NCBI GenBank assembly: GCA_009937525.1
Contig: JAACFE010000019.1
Span: forward strand, 1-32,041
DNA from: Gammaproteobacteria bacterium
GTDB lineage: Bacteria; Pseudomonadota; Gammaproteobacteria; Steroidobacterales; Woeseiaceae
DNA: 32,041 nt
Direction: 5' to 3'
A model generated the notes under the pieces. The model was not told the origin of the DNA. It ran no database searches and worked only from the letters and a program-made list of their open reading frames with translations. Positions 16,519 to 22,976 of the stretch are shown in pieces; the first letter of the stretch is position 1; every line of letters starts with the position of its first letter. The translations under genes were made by a program, and so were the position numbers.

Positions 16519-17745
16519 ATGCAGAACGAGAAGGTCACTTTCGAGAATGACGACGGCCAGGTGCTGTCCGGCTTGATGGCGCTCCCGGAGACGCCGCCGA
16601 GAGCCCATGCGCTCTTCGCGCACTGCTTCACGTGCTCCAAGAACCTGAAGGCCGCCACGAATATCGCGCGGGCCCTCACCGATGCCGGTATCGCCGTGCT
16701 GCGCTTCGACTTCACGGGGCTCGGCCAGAGCGAGGGCGACTTCGCCGACACGAATTTTTCGTCCAACGTCAGCGACCTGCTCGCCGCCGTCCGGTTCCTC
16801 GACGCCAACTACCGGGCACCGGACATCCTGGTCGGCCACTCGCTGGGCGGGACAGCCGTCCTGCAGGCCGCCGCCGACGTTCCCTCCGCGGTCGCGGTCG
16901 CGACCATCGGTTCGCCATCGGACCCTGATCACGTTCGTCACCTGTTTTCAGGGGCAGAGGAGACGCTGCGTGATACGGGCGTCGCGGAGGTGGATCTCGG
17001 CGGGCGGCCGTTCACGATCAAGCGCCAGTTCCTGGACGACCTCCAGCGCCACGAACTGCCCGAGACCATCAGGTCGCTGCGCAAGGCGCTCCTTGTCCTG
17101 CACGCGCCGCTCGACGATATCGTCGAAATCCGGAACGCGTCCGAACTCTTTGCGCGAGCCCTGCATCCCAAGAGCTTTATCAGCCTGGACAAGGCAGACC
17201 ACCTCCTCAGCCGCGAGGAGGACTCGCGTTACGCCGGCCACGTGCTCGCCGCCTGGGCTTCGCGTTACCTCGGGGTCGAAGGCGCCCCGGCCGAAACCGG
17301 CGCGCTCGACGCCGGCGACTACGAGACGGCCGCAAGGACCCGTATCGGCGGTTTCCGCACCGAGGTACTCGCCGGCGGTCATGCACTCATCGCGGACGAA
17401 CCTGCGTCGGTCGGCGGCACCGGGGAAGGCCCGTCGCCTTACGACCTGCTGTCTGCCGCCCTTGCCGCCTGCACCTCCATGACGCTGAAAATGTATGCGT
17501 CGCATAAGAAACTGGACCTCCAGGCCGCCACGGTCCGGGTGCGGCACGGCAAGATCCACGCCTCGGATTGCGAAGACTGTGAAAACAAGGAAGGACGCAT
17601 TGACCAGTTCGAGCGGCAGTTATTGCTCACCGGAAACCTGTCCGACGCCGAGCGGCGGCGGCTGCTCGAGATCGCCGATCGCTGTCCGGTGCACCGGACG
17701 CTGCATGCCGAGGTGAAAGTGCGGACGGCGCTCGCCGATTCCTGA
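16519..17745 (+). CDS. Alpha/beta hydrolase-OsmC fusion protein
   Basis: The 408-residue cytoplasmic protein has two domains. The first 250 residues form an alpha/beta hydrolase with nucleophile Ser108 in GHSLGG, an acid residue in the LHAPLDDIV loop and His in KADHLLS. From about residue 275 an OsmC/Ohr-like domain follows, with Cys318 in LAACTSMTLK and Cys389 in CPVHRTL, the redox cysteine pair used to reduce organic hydroperoxides. Between them lies a DCEDCE segment that I believe is usual in this fused family. The pairing suggests detoxification of peroxidised esters or acyl compounds, which is inference. It has AGGT ahead of the ATG and shares a 29-bp divergent gap with mnmE, too short for two separate promoters. 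Confidence 0.88.
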   Translation: MQNEKVTFENDDGQVLSGLMALPETPPRAHALFAHCFTCSKNLKAATNIARALTDAGIAVLRFDFTGLGQSEGDFADTNFSSNVSDLLAAVRFLDANYRAPDILVGHSLGGTAVLQAAADVPSAVAVATIGSPSDPDHVRHLFSGAEETLRDTGVAEVDLGGRPFTIKRQFLDDLQRHELPETIRSLRKALLVLHAPLDDIVEIRNASELFARALHPKSFISLDKADHLLSREEDSRYAGHVLAAWASRYLGVEGAPAETGALDAGDYETAARTRIGGFRTEVLAGGHALIADEPASVGGTGEGPSPYDLLSAALAACTSMTLKMYASHKKLDLQAATVRVRHGKIHASDCEDCENKEGRIDQFERQLLLTGNLSDAERRRLLEIADRCPVHRTLHAEVKVRTALADS

Positions 17746-17776
17746 CCTCGCAGCCACGACGGTTTTTTTGTGACCG

Positions 17777-17811
17777 GGTTCACCGCATAAAGTGTGAACC
17801 AGTTCCACACT
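17777..17811. promoter_or_regulatory. Overlapping inverted repeats upstream of the bactofilin pair
   Basis: The 124-bp gap before the bactofilin genes holds two nested symmetries. GGTTCAC (17777-17783) is the reverse complement of GTGAACC (17794-17800). Overlapping it, AGTGTG (17791-17796) and CACACT (17806-17811) form a 21-bp imperfect palindrome. Three related half-sites in 35 bp suit a dimeric regulator, or alternative RNA hairpins in the leader. A run of seven T (17763-17769) precedes it without a convincing stem. The rest of the gap shows only the GGGAGG ribosome binding site. Confidence 0.4.
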
Positions 17812-17869
17812 ATGCCCTCCACTATCCGCAGAGCGGGCCACCCCGGCCCGGCATTTCAGGGAGGAAGAC

Positions 17870-18355
17870 ATGAGCAACCCATACGACACGGCAAAGCCGA
17901 GGAAGGCTTCGGTTCTGGGACCAACACTCAAGTTCAAGGGCGAACTCAGTGCCGAGGAAGACCTGATGATCCAGGGCAGCATCGAGGGAACCATAAAGCA
18001 CTCGTCGAGCCTTACGATCGGCGAGAGTGGTCACGTCAAGGCAAACGTATCGGCCGAGTACATCGCGGTCGAAGGCAATGTCGAAGGCGACATCCACGGC
18101 AGCCAGTCCGTCACGGTCCGTGAGACCGCGAACATCAGCGGCAACATCTCCAGCCCGACCGTGTCGCTGCTGGAGGGGGCCACGTTCAACGGCAACATCG
18201 ACATGACGGGCAAGGCCTTCGTGAAGTCCGCTGATGACAGCGCTACTCGGAAGCCAGCCGAGCCGGTCGCCACGGCAGAAGACGCGGGCACGGATGCGGC
18301 GGCGGCGCGCAAGAAGGCGCAGAAAGTCACCAAGAAATCGGCTGATGCCGCTTAG
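17870..18355 (+). CDS. Bactofilin (polymer-forming cytoskeletal protein), first of a pair
   Basis: The 161-residue protein has a bactofilin (DUF583) core at about residues 15-118: SVLGPTLKFKGELSAEEDL followed by short repeats of the beta-helix type with regularly spaced Gly and Asn-Gly turns (EGNVEGDIHG, ANISGNI, ATFNGNI). Bactofilins self-assemble without nucleotide into membrane-associated filaments that place cell-wall or chromosome-segregation factors. The C-terminal 45 residues are different: rich in Ala and Lys, ending in RKKAQKVTKKSADAA, a basic disordered tail that could bind nucleic acid, membrane or a partner (inference). GGGAGGAAG lies seven bases before the ATG. The second bactofilin gene follows after 17 bp, so both are surely cotranscribed. 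Confidence 0.9.
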   Translation: MSNPYDTAKPRKASVLGPTLKFKGELSAEEDLMIQGSIEGTIKHSSSLTIGESGHVKANVSAEYIAVEGNVEGDIHGSQSVTVRETANISGNISSPTVSLLEGATFNGNIDMTGKAFVKSADDSATRKPAEPVATAEDAGTDAAAARKKAQKVTKKSADAA

Positions 18356-18372
18356 CGCCCGGGAGATCCACG

Positions 18373-18831
18373 ATGTCTGATACGCAGATAATGAAGTCCC
18401 CCGGCGAAGATAACCCGGCGCTGACCGAGTCCCAGGTGATCGCCCTGCGCGACGTCCCCGACTCGGTGCGCAAGGCGCCCGAGATGGCCGGCGAACCGAT
18501 ATCCGTGATCGGCGAAACGCTGCATTTCAAGGGCGAGTTGTCGGCCGGCGAAGACCTCGTCATCGAGGGCAGGGTCGAAGGCACGATCAACCAGGGCAAG
18601 TGCTGCCTGACGGTCAAGCCGAAGGGCCAGATCATCGCCAACGTCAACGCCACCAAGATCTTCATCGAGGGGAAGGTGACGGGCGACCTCTCGGCGACCG
18701 TCAGTGTCACTGTTCGTGAAAGCGGCGTCGTCGAAGGCAATATCGTCGCGCCGCGTGTCGCAATCACCGAGGGGGCGATGTTCAACGGCAACATCCGGAT
18801 GCGTAACCCCAGGGACGCGGGCGACGCCTGA
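18373..18831 (+). CDS. Bactofilin, second of a pair
   Basis: The 152-residue product has an N-terminal extension of about 45 residues (including MKSPGEDNPALTESQVIALR) before the bactofilin core at about 48-148, which begins ISVIGETLHFKGELSAGEDL and continues with VEGTINQGK, ATKIFIEGKV and GAMFNGNIRM. The core resembles that of the upstream gene, pointing to an old duplication, but here the extra length is N-terminal and there is no lysine-rich tail. This suggests distinct roles in a mixed or paired filament. GGGAGATCC precedes the ATG. The gene converges on yidC, with strong hairpins between them. Confidence 0.9.
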   Translation: MSDTQIMKSPGEDNPALTESQVIALRDVPDSVRKAPEMAGEPISVIGETLHFKGELSAGEDLVIEGRVEGTINQGKCCLTVKPKGQIIANVNATKIFIEGKVTGDLSATVSVTVRESGVVEGNIVAPRVAITEGAMFNGNIRMRNPRDAGDA

Positions 18832-18844
18832 GCGGCCTTTACAG

Positions 18845-18900
18845 CGATCGGTGCGTAACGGTCCCGCCCTGCGCGCCGATCGCGGGCCCCTCCAGGGCCC
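18845..18900. terminator. Hairpins between convergent bactofilin and yidC genes
   Basis: Two stems stand in the 90-bp convergent gap. Arms at 18845-18855 and 18872-18882 pair over 11 bp with one G-T wobble around a 16-nt loop (CGATCGGTGCG against CGCGCCGATCG). GGGCCC at 18884-18889 and 18895-18900 forms a second stem with a 5-nt loop. Neither is followed by a T run on either strand, so a role as bidirectional terminator or mRNA end stabiliser is likely but not the classical intrinsic type. Confidence 0.4.
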
Positions 18901-18921
18901 CCCGGCTACGCTGGCGGCGAA

Positions 18922-20628
18922 CTATTTTTCTTTCGTCTTCTTCTTGCCGCCTTTCCGGTTTTTTTCCTCCTGCTCGACGACCTTGTTGATCTTCCACTGC
19001 TGGGCGATCGACAGCACCGTATTGGTCGCCCAGTAAAGCACCAGGCCGGAGGGGAAGAAGGCAAAAAAGCCCGTGAACATGATCGGCATGATCTGCATCA
19101 CGCGCGCCTGTACCGGGTCTGCCGGCGCCGGATTCAGTTTTTGCTGCAGCAACATGGCCGCGCCCATGATCAGCGGCAGGATGAAGTACGGGTCGCGAGT
19201 CGAGAGGTCGGTGATCCACAGCGCGAACGGCGCCTGGCGCATTTCCACGCTCTCAATGAGTACCCAGTAGAACGCGAGGAAAAACGGCATCTGGATGAGT
19301 ATCGGCAGGCAGCCCGCGGCGGGATTGACGCCCTCGCGCTTGTAGAGATCCATCATCTGTTGGGACAGCTGCTGGCGGTCGTCCTTGTAACGCTCCTGCA
19401 GCGCCTTGATGCGCGGCTGCAGATTGCGCATTTTCGCCATCGAGCGGCCGCTCGTCTCGGTCATCTTGTAGAACACGAGCTTGATCAGCACCGTGACGAG
19501 GATGATAGAAACCCCCCAATTACCCACGTAGCCATAGATGAACGCGAGCAGCCAGAACATCGGCTGCGAGAGTATGGTGAGCCAGCCATAGTCCACGGTC
19601 AGTTTCAGCCGCTCATGGAGTTCGCCGAGCTGGGACTGGATCTTCGGGCCGACGAACAGCTGCCTCGAGAAGGTTTCCGAGGCGCCGGGTTCAACTGTGC
19701 GCTTGGCGCCGACGACGCTCGCGATCATCGTGTCGCCCTTCACTTCCACCCGGTAGACGTGGGGTGATCCTGTCTCGGGAATGATCGCACTCAGGAAGTG
19801 ATGCTGAATAGCGGCCACCCAGCCGTCCGGCGTCGAATACTCGACGGGCCCCTTGTCCACCAGGTCATCGCGACTGTACTTTTCCGCCTTGTCCCCGTTG
19901 TAGGTCTGCGGCCCATCGAAGGAATAGGAATCGACGTCGAACATCGACCGCTCGACACCCTTCGAGCGGCGCAGCAGCTGCGTGTACTGATCGCCGCGCC
20001 ATGGCGCGGTGCTGTTGTTGACGAGTGTCTGATCGACCAGGATCGCATAGCTGCCGCGGCGCAGCAGGAAGCGCTTTTCGATGCTGACGCCGCTCTCGTC
20101 CGTCCAGGTCAGCGGTACCGTGAGTTCATCGGCTTCACCCAGTCCGTATTCGCTTCGCGGCGAACTGAACACGGTTTCCTGATCTGCGCTCGTTCCACTC
20201 ACGCCGCGCAGCCCGGTGCGTATCAGTCCGAGATTGCTGCGCTCGGGGCCCAGGAGCTGTACGAGTTGGTCCGGTTGGTCTTTCTCGATCGGGTAGTCGA
20301 GCACCGTTGCCCGGACCAGCGTGCCGCCGCGCGTCGAAATTTGCAGCTCCAGCACATCCGTGCGCACGGTGATGATTGCGACCGCGCCATCGGCATCTGC
20401 GGTTGCGGTGCCGGGCAGCGCGGCAACGGCTTCCTCGGGCTCTGCCACGGTGTCGCCGAGCTCCGGTAGCGTCAACTGTTGTTCGGCCGGTGTCGCCGTC
20501 GGCTGCTCGGCATCGGCCGGCTGGGTTGCGGGCACGGGGGCGGGCCCGTAGTCCTGCATCCAGGTCTGGTAGGCCAACCAGAGCAGGACGCCGAAAGCAG
20601 CCCATACCAGCAGTCGTTGATTGTCCAT
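18922..20628 (-). CDS. yidC: Membrane protein insertase YidC (Oxa1 family)
   Basis: YidC inserts and folds inner-membrane proteins, alone or with SecYEG. The 568 residues follow the gram-negative plan: MDNQRLLVWAAFGVLLWLAYQ as first transmembrane helix, a large periplasmic domain to about residue 345, then the conserved five-helix insertase core with GYVGNWGVSIILVTVLIKL and KREGVNPAAGCLPILIQMPFF (key parts GVNPAAGCLP and QMPFF). The positively charged C-terminal tail (KNRKGGKKKTKEK) would help ribosome contact. The start lies only 6 bp after the rnpA stop, leaving no yidD between them. It belongs to the rpmH-rnpA-yidC operon. Confidence 0.96.
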   Translation of the reverse strand: MDNQRLLVWAAFGVLLWLAYQTWMQDYGPAPVPATQPADAEQPTATPAEQQLTLPELGDTVAEPEEAVAALPGTATADADGAVAIITVRTDVLELQISTRGGTLVRATVLDYPIEKDQPDQLVQLLGPERSNLGLIRTGLRGVSGTSADQETVFSSPRSEYGLGEADELTVPLTWTDESGVSIEKRFLLRRGSYAILVDQTLVNNSTAPWRGDQYTQLLRRSKGVERSMFDVDSYSFDGPQTYNGDKAEKYSRDDLVDKGPVEYSTPDGWVAAIQHHFLSAIIPETGSPHVYRVEVKGDTMIASVVGAKRTVEPGASETFSRQLFVGPKIQSQLGELHERLKLTVDYGWLTILSQPMFWLLAFIYGYVGNWGVSIILVTVLIKLVFYKMTETSGRSMAKMRNLQPRIKALQERYKDDRQQLSQQMMDLYKREGVNPAAGCLPILIQMPFFLAFYWVLIESVEMRQAPFALWITDLSTRDPYFILPLIMGAAMLLQQKLNPAPADPVQARVMQIMPIMFTGFFAFFPSGLVLYWATNTVLSIAQQWKINKVVEQEEKNRKGGKKKTKEK

Positions 20629-20634
20629 GCGTTA

Positions 20635-21027
20635 TTATTCCTGCCCGCTGTTGACGCCGCTTTCCCGCCTACATCGTCGCCAGTGATCGGCCAGGCTGTC
20701 AAACAGCTGCCGGCGCGTTGCCGTCGTTGCTGCCGGCTGGTTGATCACCACGACGTCGAGACCCGCCAATTCCGCCTGGTGCTGCCTGAATGATTCCCTG
20801 ACGATACGCTTTATTGTGTTTCTCGTTGTCGCTTTACGGCAATGTTTCTTGGAGACAGCAAGCCCCAGTCGGGCCTCGTGTCCTCCATTGTGGCGGCTGA
20901 GAACGGTGAAGCACGTGTCGCGGCTGCGTTTCGCATTCTCGAATACGCGGCCGAACGCCGCCGCATTCAATAGCCGGTTATGTCGTCGAAAGCGCAATAA
21001 TGCGTCGCGTGACTTGGCTGGTTCCAA
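20635..21027 (-). CDS. rnpA: Ribonuclease P protein component RnpA
   Basis: RnpA is the protein subunit that helps RNase P RNA cut the 5' leader from tRNA precursors. The segment FRRHNRLLNAAAFGRVF and, further on, RLGLAVSKKHCRKATTRNTIKRIVRESFR contain the family features, notably the conserved K-x-x-R-N-x-I-K-R-x-x-R-E basic helix (KATTRNTIKRIVRE). The true start is uncertain: the open frame runs back across rpmH. TTG at 21025-21027 gives 130 residues, TTG at 20995-20997 gives 120; both fit the normal size, and neither has a well-spaced ribosome binding site, so coupling to rpmH translation is likely. The gap to yidC is 6 bp. Confidence 0.9.
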   Translation of the reverse strand: MEPAKSRDALLRFRRHNRLLNAAAFGRVFENAKRSRDTCFTVLSRHNGGHEARLGLAVSKKHCRKATTRNTIKRIVRESFRQHQAELAGLDVVVINQPAATTATRRQLFDSLADHWRRCRRESGVNSGQE

Positions 21028-21068
21028 TCCTGGTGGTAACTGCGCCGTGATCCGGGCCGGCAGCCTGA

Positions 21069-21203
21069 TTACGGCGTCAGCTTCGCGCGGCCCTTGGCGC
21101 GGCGGCGCTTGAGGACCAGACGGCCGGCTTTGGTGGCCATACGGGCGCGGAAGCCATGCGTGCGTGCGCGCTTCAGATTGCTGGGCTGATACGTACGTTT
21201 CAT
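21069..21203 (-). CDS. rpmH: Large ribosomal subunit protein bL34
   Basis: A 44-residue frame on the minus strand, read directly from the sequence, begins [18 protein letters not shown] and ends GRAKLTP, an almost canonical bL34. The protein is very basic and sits in the 50S subunit. CAGGAAGCAGGA lies before the ATG. It heads the rpmH-rnpA-yidC operon, divergent from dnaA, the standard arrangement beside the bacterial origin. Confidence 0.97.
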   Translation of the reverse strand: MKRTYQPSNLKRARTHGFRARMATKAGRLVLKRRRAKGRAKLTP

Positions 21204-21260
21204 GTTCCTGCTTCCTGTGTTTCCGGGCGACTCCGGGAGCCGCCCGCAAAAGGGTCGGCA

Positions 21261-21289
21261 AGGGTACGCTCGGCCCCCTGCGGTGTCAA
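21261..21289 (-). promoter_or_regulatory. rpmH: Promoter of the rpmH-rnpA-yidC operon
   Basis: On the minus strand a perfect -35 TTGACA (21289-21284) is spaced 17 bp from TACCCT (21266-21261) as -10. Transcription would start near 21254, leaving a leader of about 50 nt with a good ribosome binding site. The -35 is excellent and the -10 only partly matches. Confidence 0.55.
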
Positions 21290-21343
21290 TAGAGGCGACG
21301 GCAGGATGCTATTCTGTCACGTCGCATTCGGGAAAATCATGAT

Positions 21344-21371
21344 TTGGCAGTGGGTTCTTATAAGGTATAGA
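21344..21371 (+). promoter_or_regulatory. dnaA: Promoter of dnaA
   Basis: TTGGCA (21344-21349) and TATAGA (21366-21371) are separated by 16 bp and lie about 40 bp before the dnaA start. Both hexamers match sigma70 well. No DnaA box was seen in this rpmH-dnaA gap (21204-21412), so direct DnaA autoregulation here is not supported by the sequence. Confidence 0.6.
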
Positions 21372-21412
21372 CTGCCCGGTCACGCTCGCTAAACAGCCTC
21401 CCAGGGGCTTAT

Positions 21413-22768
21413 TTGGGGACTTTCTTGCCGGCCGAAACAACGCTCTGGAATCGCTGCATCCGTGACCTGCAGGCGGAGCTGCCAGAGCAACAGTTCAATA
21501 CCTGGATCCGCCCGCTCCAGGCCGTCGAGGACGACGGCCGGCTTCGGCTGCTTGCGCCAAACCGTTTCGTGGTCGACTGGCTTCAGGAACACTACATCCA
21601 GAGAATTCTCGAGATTATCGACGGCTCGGGATCGAATGCGGAGCTCGTCGTCGAGGTGGGCTCGAGACAGCCTGCCCCGCAGGTCAGGGAACGAACGGCC
21701 GGGCCGCTGCCAGGCATGGCATTGACAGAGAGGCGCCCGGCGGCGATCGCGTCGCGGCTGAACCCCGCATTCACCTTCCAGCGTTTCGTGGAAGGCAAGA
21801 GCAACCAGTTGGCGCGGGCGGCGGCTTCGCAGGTCGGCGAGAACCCGGGAACCTCTTACAACCCACTCTTTATTTATGGTGGCGTCGGGCTCGGCAAGAC
21901 GCACCTCATGCACGCGGTAGGTAATTCGATGCTGGCGCGAAACCCGAATGCCCGTGTCGCCTACGTGCACTCGGAGCGTTTCGTCGGTGACATGGTGAGG
22001 GGCCTTCAGCACAACAAAATTTCTGAGTTCAAGCGTTCGTACCGCTCGCTCGACGCTTTGCTGATCGACGACATCCAGTTCTTCGCGGGCAAGGAGCGCT
22101 CCCAGGAAGAGTTCTTTCATACGTTCAATGCACTGCTGGAAGGCCAGCGGCAGATCGTCCTGACCTGCGACCGCTACCCGAAGGAAGTCGTCGGCCTGGA
22201 GGAGCGCCTCAAGTCGCGGTTCGGCTGGGGCCTTACCGTTGCAATAGAACCGCCTGAGCTCGAGACGTCGGTCGCAATTCTCATGAGCAAGGCCGAGGCC
22301 GATGGTGTCCAGCTGCCTGAGGAGGTCGCTTTTTTTATCGCGAAACGGATTCGCTCGAACGTACGCGAACTCGAGGGCGCGTTGCGACGCGTCATCGCGA
22401 ACTCGAAATTTACCGGCCGGCCGATCAACCTGGAATTTGCCAAAGAAGCGTTGCGGGATCTTCTCGCGCTGCAGGAACGGCTGGTTTCCATAGAAAACAT
22501 TCAGAAAACGGTTTCCGAGTACTTCAAGATCCGTGTCGGCGACCTGTTGTCGAAGAAGCGCAGTCGTTCCATCGCCCGGCCACGGCAAATCGCCATGGCC
22601 CTGGCCAAGGAACTGACGAACCACAGTCTGCCGGAAATCGGCGACGCCTTCGGCGGCCGCGATCACACGACGGTGCTGCATGCCTGCCGCCGCATCCGGT
22701 CGCTGCGAGAGACAGAAAAACGCGTTGATGAGGACTATGTGAATCTGTTAAGAACGCTGACAGGATAA
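21413..22768 (+). CDS. dnaA: Chromosomal replication initiator DnaA
   Basis: DnaA binds boxes at oriC as an ATP-bound oligomer, melts the DNA and loads the DnaB helicase. The protein (451 residues from this start) shows domain I with [22 protein letters not shown], a linker, the AAA+ domain with [19 protein letters not shown] (Walker A GGVGLGKT near 155-162) and Walker [10 protein letters not shown] near 216, and the DNA-binding domain with the signature [15 protein letters not shown] near the end. The start is a TTG: 21413 has AGGGG five bases before it, while the TTG at 21425 has GGGGAC and would also give a normal N terminus. The stop abuts the first DnaA box of oriC. Confidence 0.97.
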   Translation: MGTFLPAETTLWNRCIRDLQAELPEQQFNTWIRPLQAVEDDGRLRLLAPNRFVVDWLQEHYIQRILEIIDGSGSNAELVVEVGSRQPAPQVRERTAGPLPGMALTERRPAAIASRLNPAFTFQRFVEGKSNQLARAAASQVGENPGTSYNPLFIYGGVGLGKTHLMHAVGNSMLARNPNARVAYVHSERFVGDMVRGLQHNKISEFKRSYRSLDALLIDDIQFFAGKERSQEEFFHTFNALLEGQRQIVLTCDRYPKEVVGLEERLKSRFGWGLTVAIEPPELETSVAILMSKAEADGVQLPEEVAFFIAKRIRSNVRELEGALRRVIANSKFTGRPINLEFAKEALRDLLALQERLVSIENIQKTVSEYFKIRVGDLLSKKRSRSIARPRQIAMALAKELTNHSLPEIGDAFGGRDHTTVLHACRRIRSLRETEKRVDEDYVNLLRTLTG

Positions 22769-22788
22769 TGTGGATAAGTCGTGGATAA
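22769..22788 (-). promoter_or_regulatory. Tandem DnaA boxes
   Basis: TGTGGATAA (22769-22777) is a perfect consensus box on the minus strand and CGTGGATAA (22780-22788) has one mismatch. Their starts are 11 bp apart, about one helical turn, so two DnaA molecules would sit on the same face. The first box begins immediately after the dnaA stop codon. Confidence 0.85.
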
Positions 22789-22803
22789 GTTTCGCCAGGT
22801 GTT

Positions 22804-22812
22804 TTATCCACA
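22804..22812 (+). promoter_or_regulatory. DnaA box, perfect consensus, opposite orientation
   Basis: TTATCCACA on the plus strand, facing the AT-rich region. It is followed three bases later by the weaker CTATGCACA (22815-22823, two mismatches), which could be a low-affinity site filled by cooperative DnaA binding. Confidence 0.85.
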
Positions 22813-22901
22813 TACTATGCACAGAAGAACGACGGGAAATGCACCGCCAGGACGTCTATTAATAGATATATAAATGATTGTTTTATATAGGTATTTAAAA
22901 G

Positions 22902-22910
22902 TTATACACA
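22902..22910 (+). promoter_or_regulatory. DnaA box TTATACACA within the unwinding region
   Basis: TTATACACA fits the TTATNCACA consensus. It lies inside the AT-rich zone and is followed by a GC cluster (GCTGCCC, 22918-22924) and a row of TAG/TAA-type triplets (22925-22939), the order described for basal unwinding elements. Confidence 0.7.
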
Positions 22911-22931
22911 GCTCTTAGCTGCCCTAGTAAC

Positions 22932-22937
22932 TATAAT
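22932..22937 (+). promoter_or_regulatory. dnaN: Candidate -10 element of the dnaN promoter
   Basis: A perfect TATAAT lies 39 bp before the dnaN ATG. No good -35 stands at 16-18 bp, so it is uncertain. In an AT-rich unwinding region such a match may be chance, and it overlaps the triplet row discussed for oriC. Confidence 0.35.
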
Positions 22938-22976
22938 AATCTAATAATTTCCAATAATTATTAACAGGTGGAATCT

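Larger units (their letters stand above)
22769..22976. other. oriC: Chromosomal replication origin oriC (dnaA-dnaN gap)
   Basis: This 208-bp gap differs sharply from its GC-rich surroundings: 22856-22965 is mostly A and T. It contains two perfect DnaA boxes, one one-mismatch box, one TTATACACA and one weaker CTATGCACA (22815-22823). The boxes occupy the dnaA side and the AT-rich unwinding region the dnaN side. Flanking genes are transcribed away from it in both directions (rpmH operon to the left, dnaA-gyrB to the right), as expected for an origin. There is no GATC site in it. The right end also carries the dnaN promoter and ribosome binding site. Confidence 0.85.

Noticed and set aside
17763-17769. 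Seven-T run after the OsmC fusion gene as an intrinsic terminator
   Set aside because: The nearest GC stem (CGGCG/CGCCG) is about 30 nt upstream, too far for an intrinsic terminator.
20472-20702. 76-residue minus-strand frame overlapping the rnpA-yidC junction, a possible yidD
   Set aside because: It lacks the YidD cysteine-proline motifs and lies in a frame shadowing rnpA and yidC; composition is that of a GC-rich shadow frame.
21389-22681. 430-residue frame antisense to dnaA
   Set aside because: It mirrors the codon pattern of dnaA and has no recognisable domain; long antisense frames are expected in GC-rich coding sequence.
22871-22895. IHF-like site in the AT-rich part of oriC
   Set aside because: The best match on the minus strand breaks the WATCAR core and the TTR part; not better than chance in AT-rich sequence.
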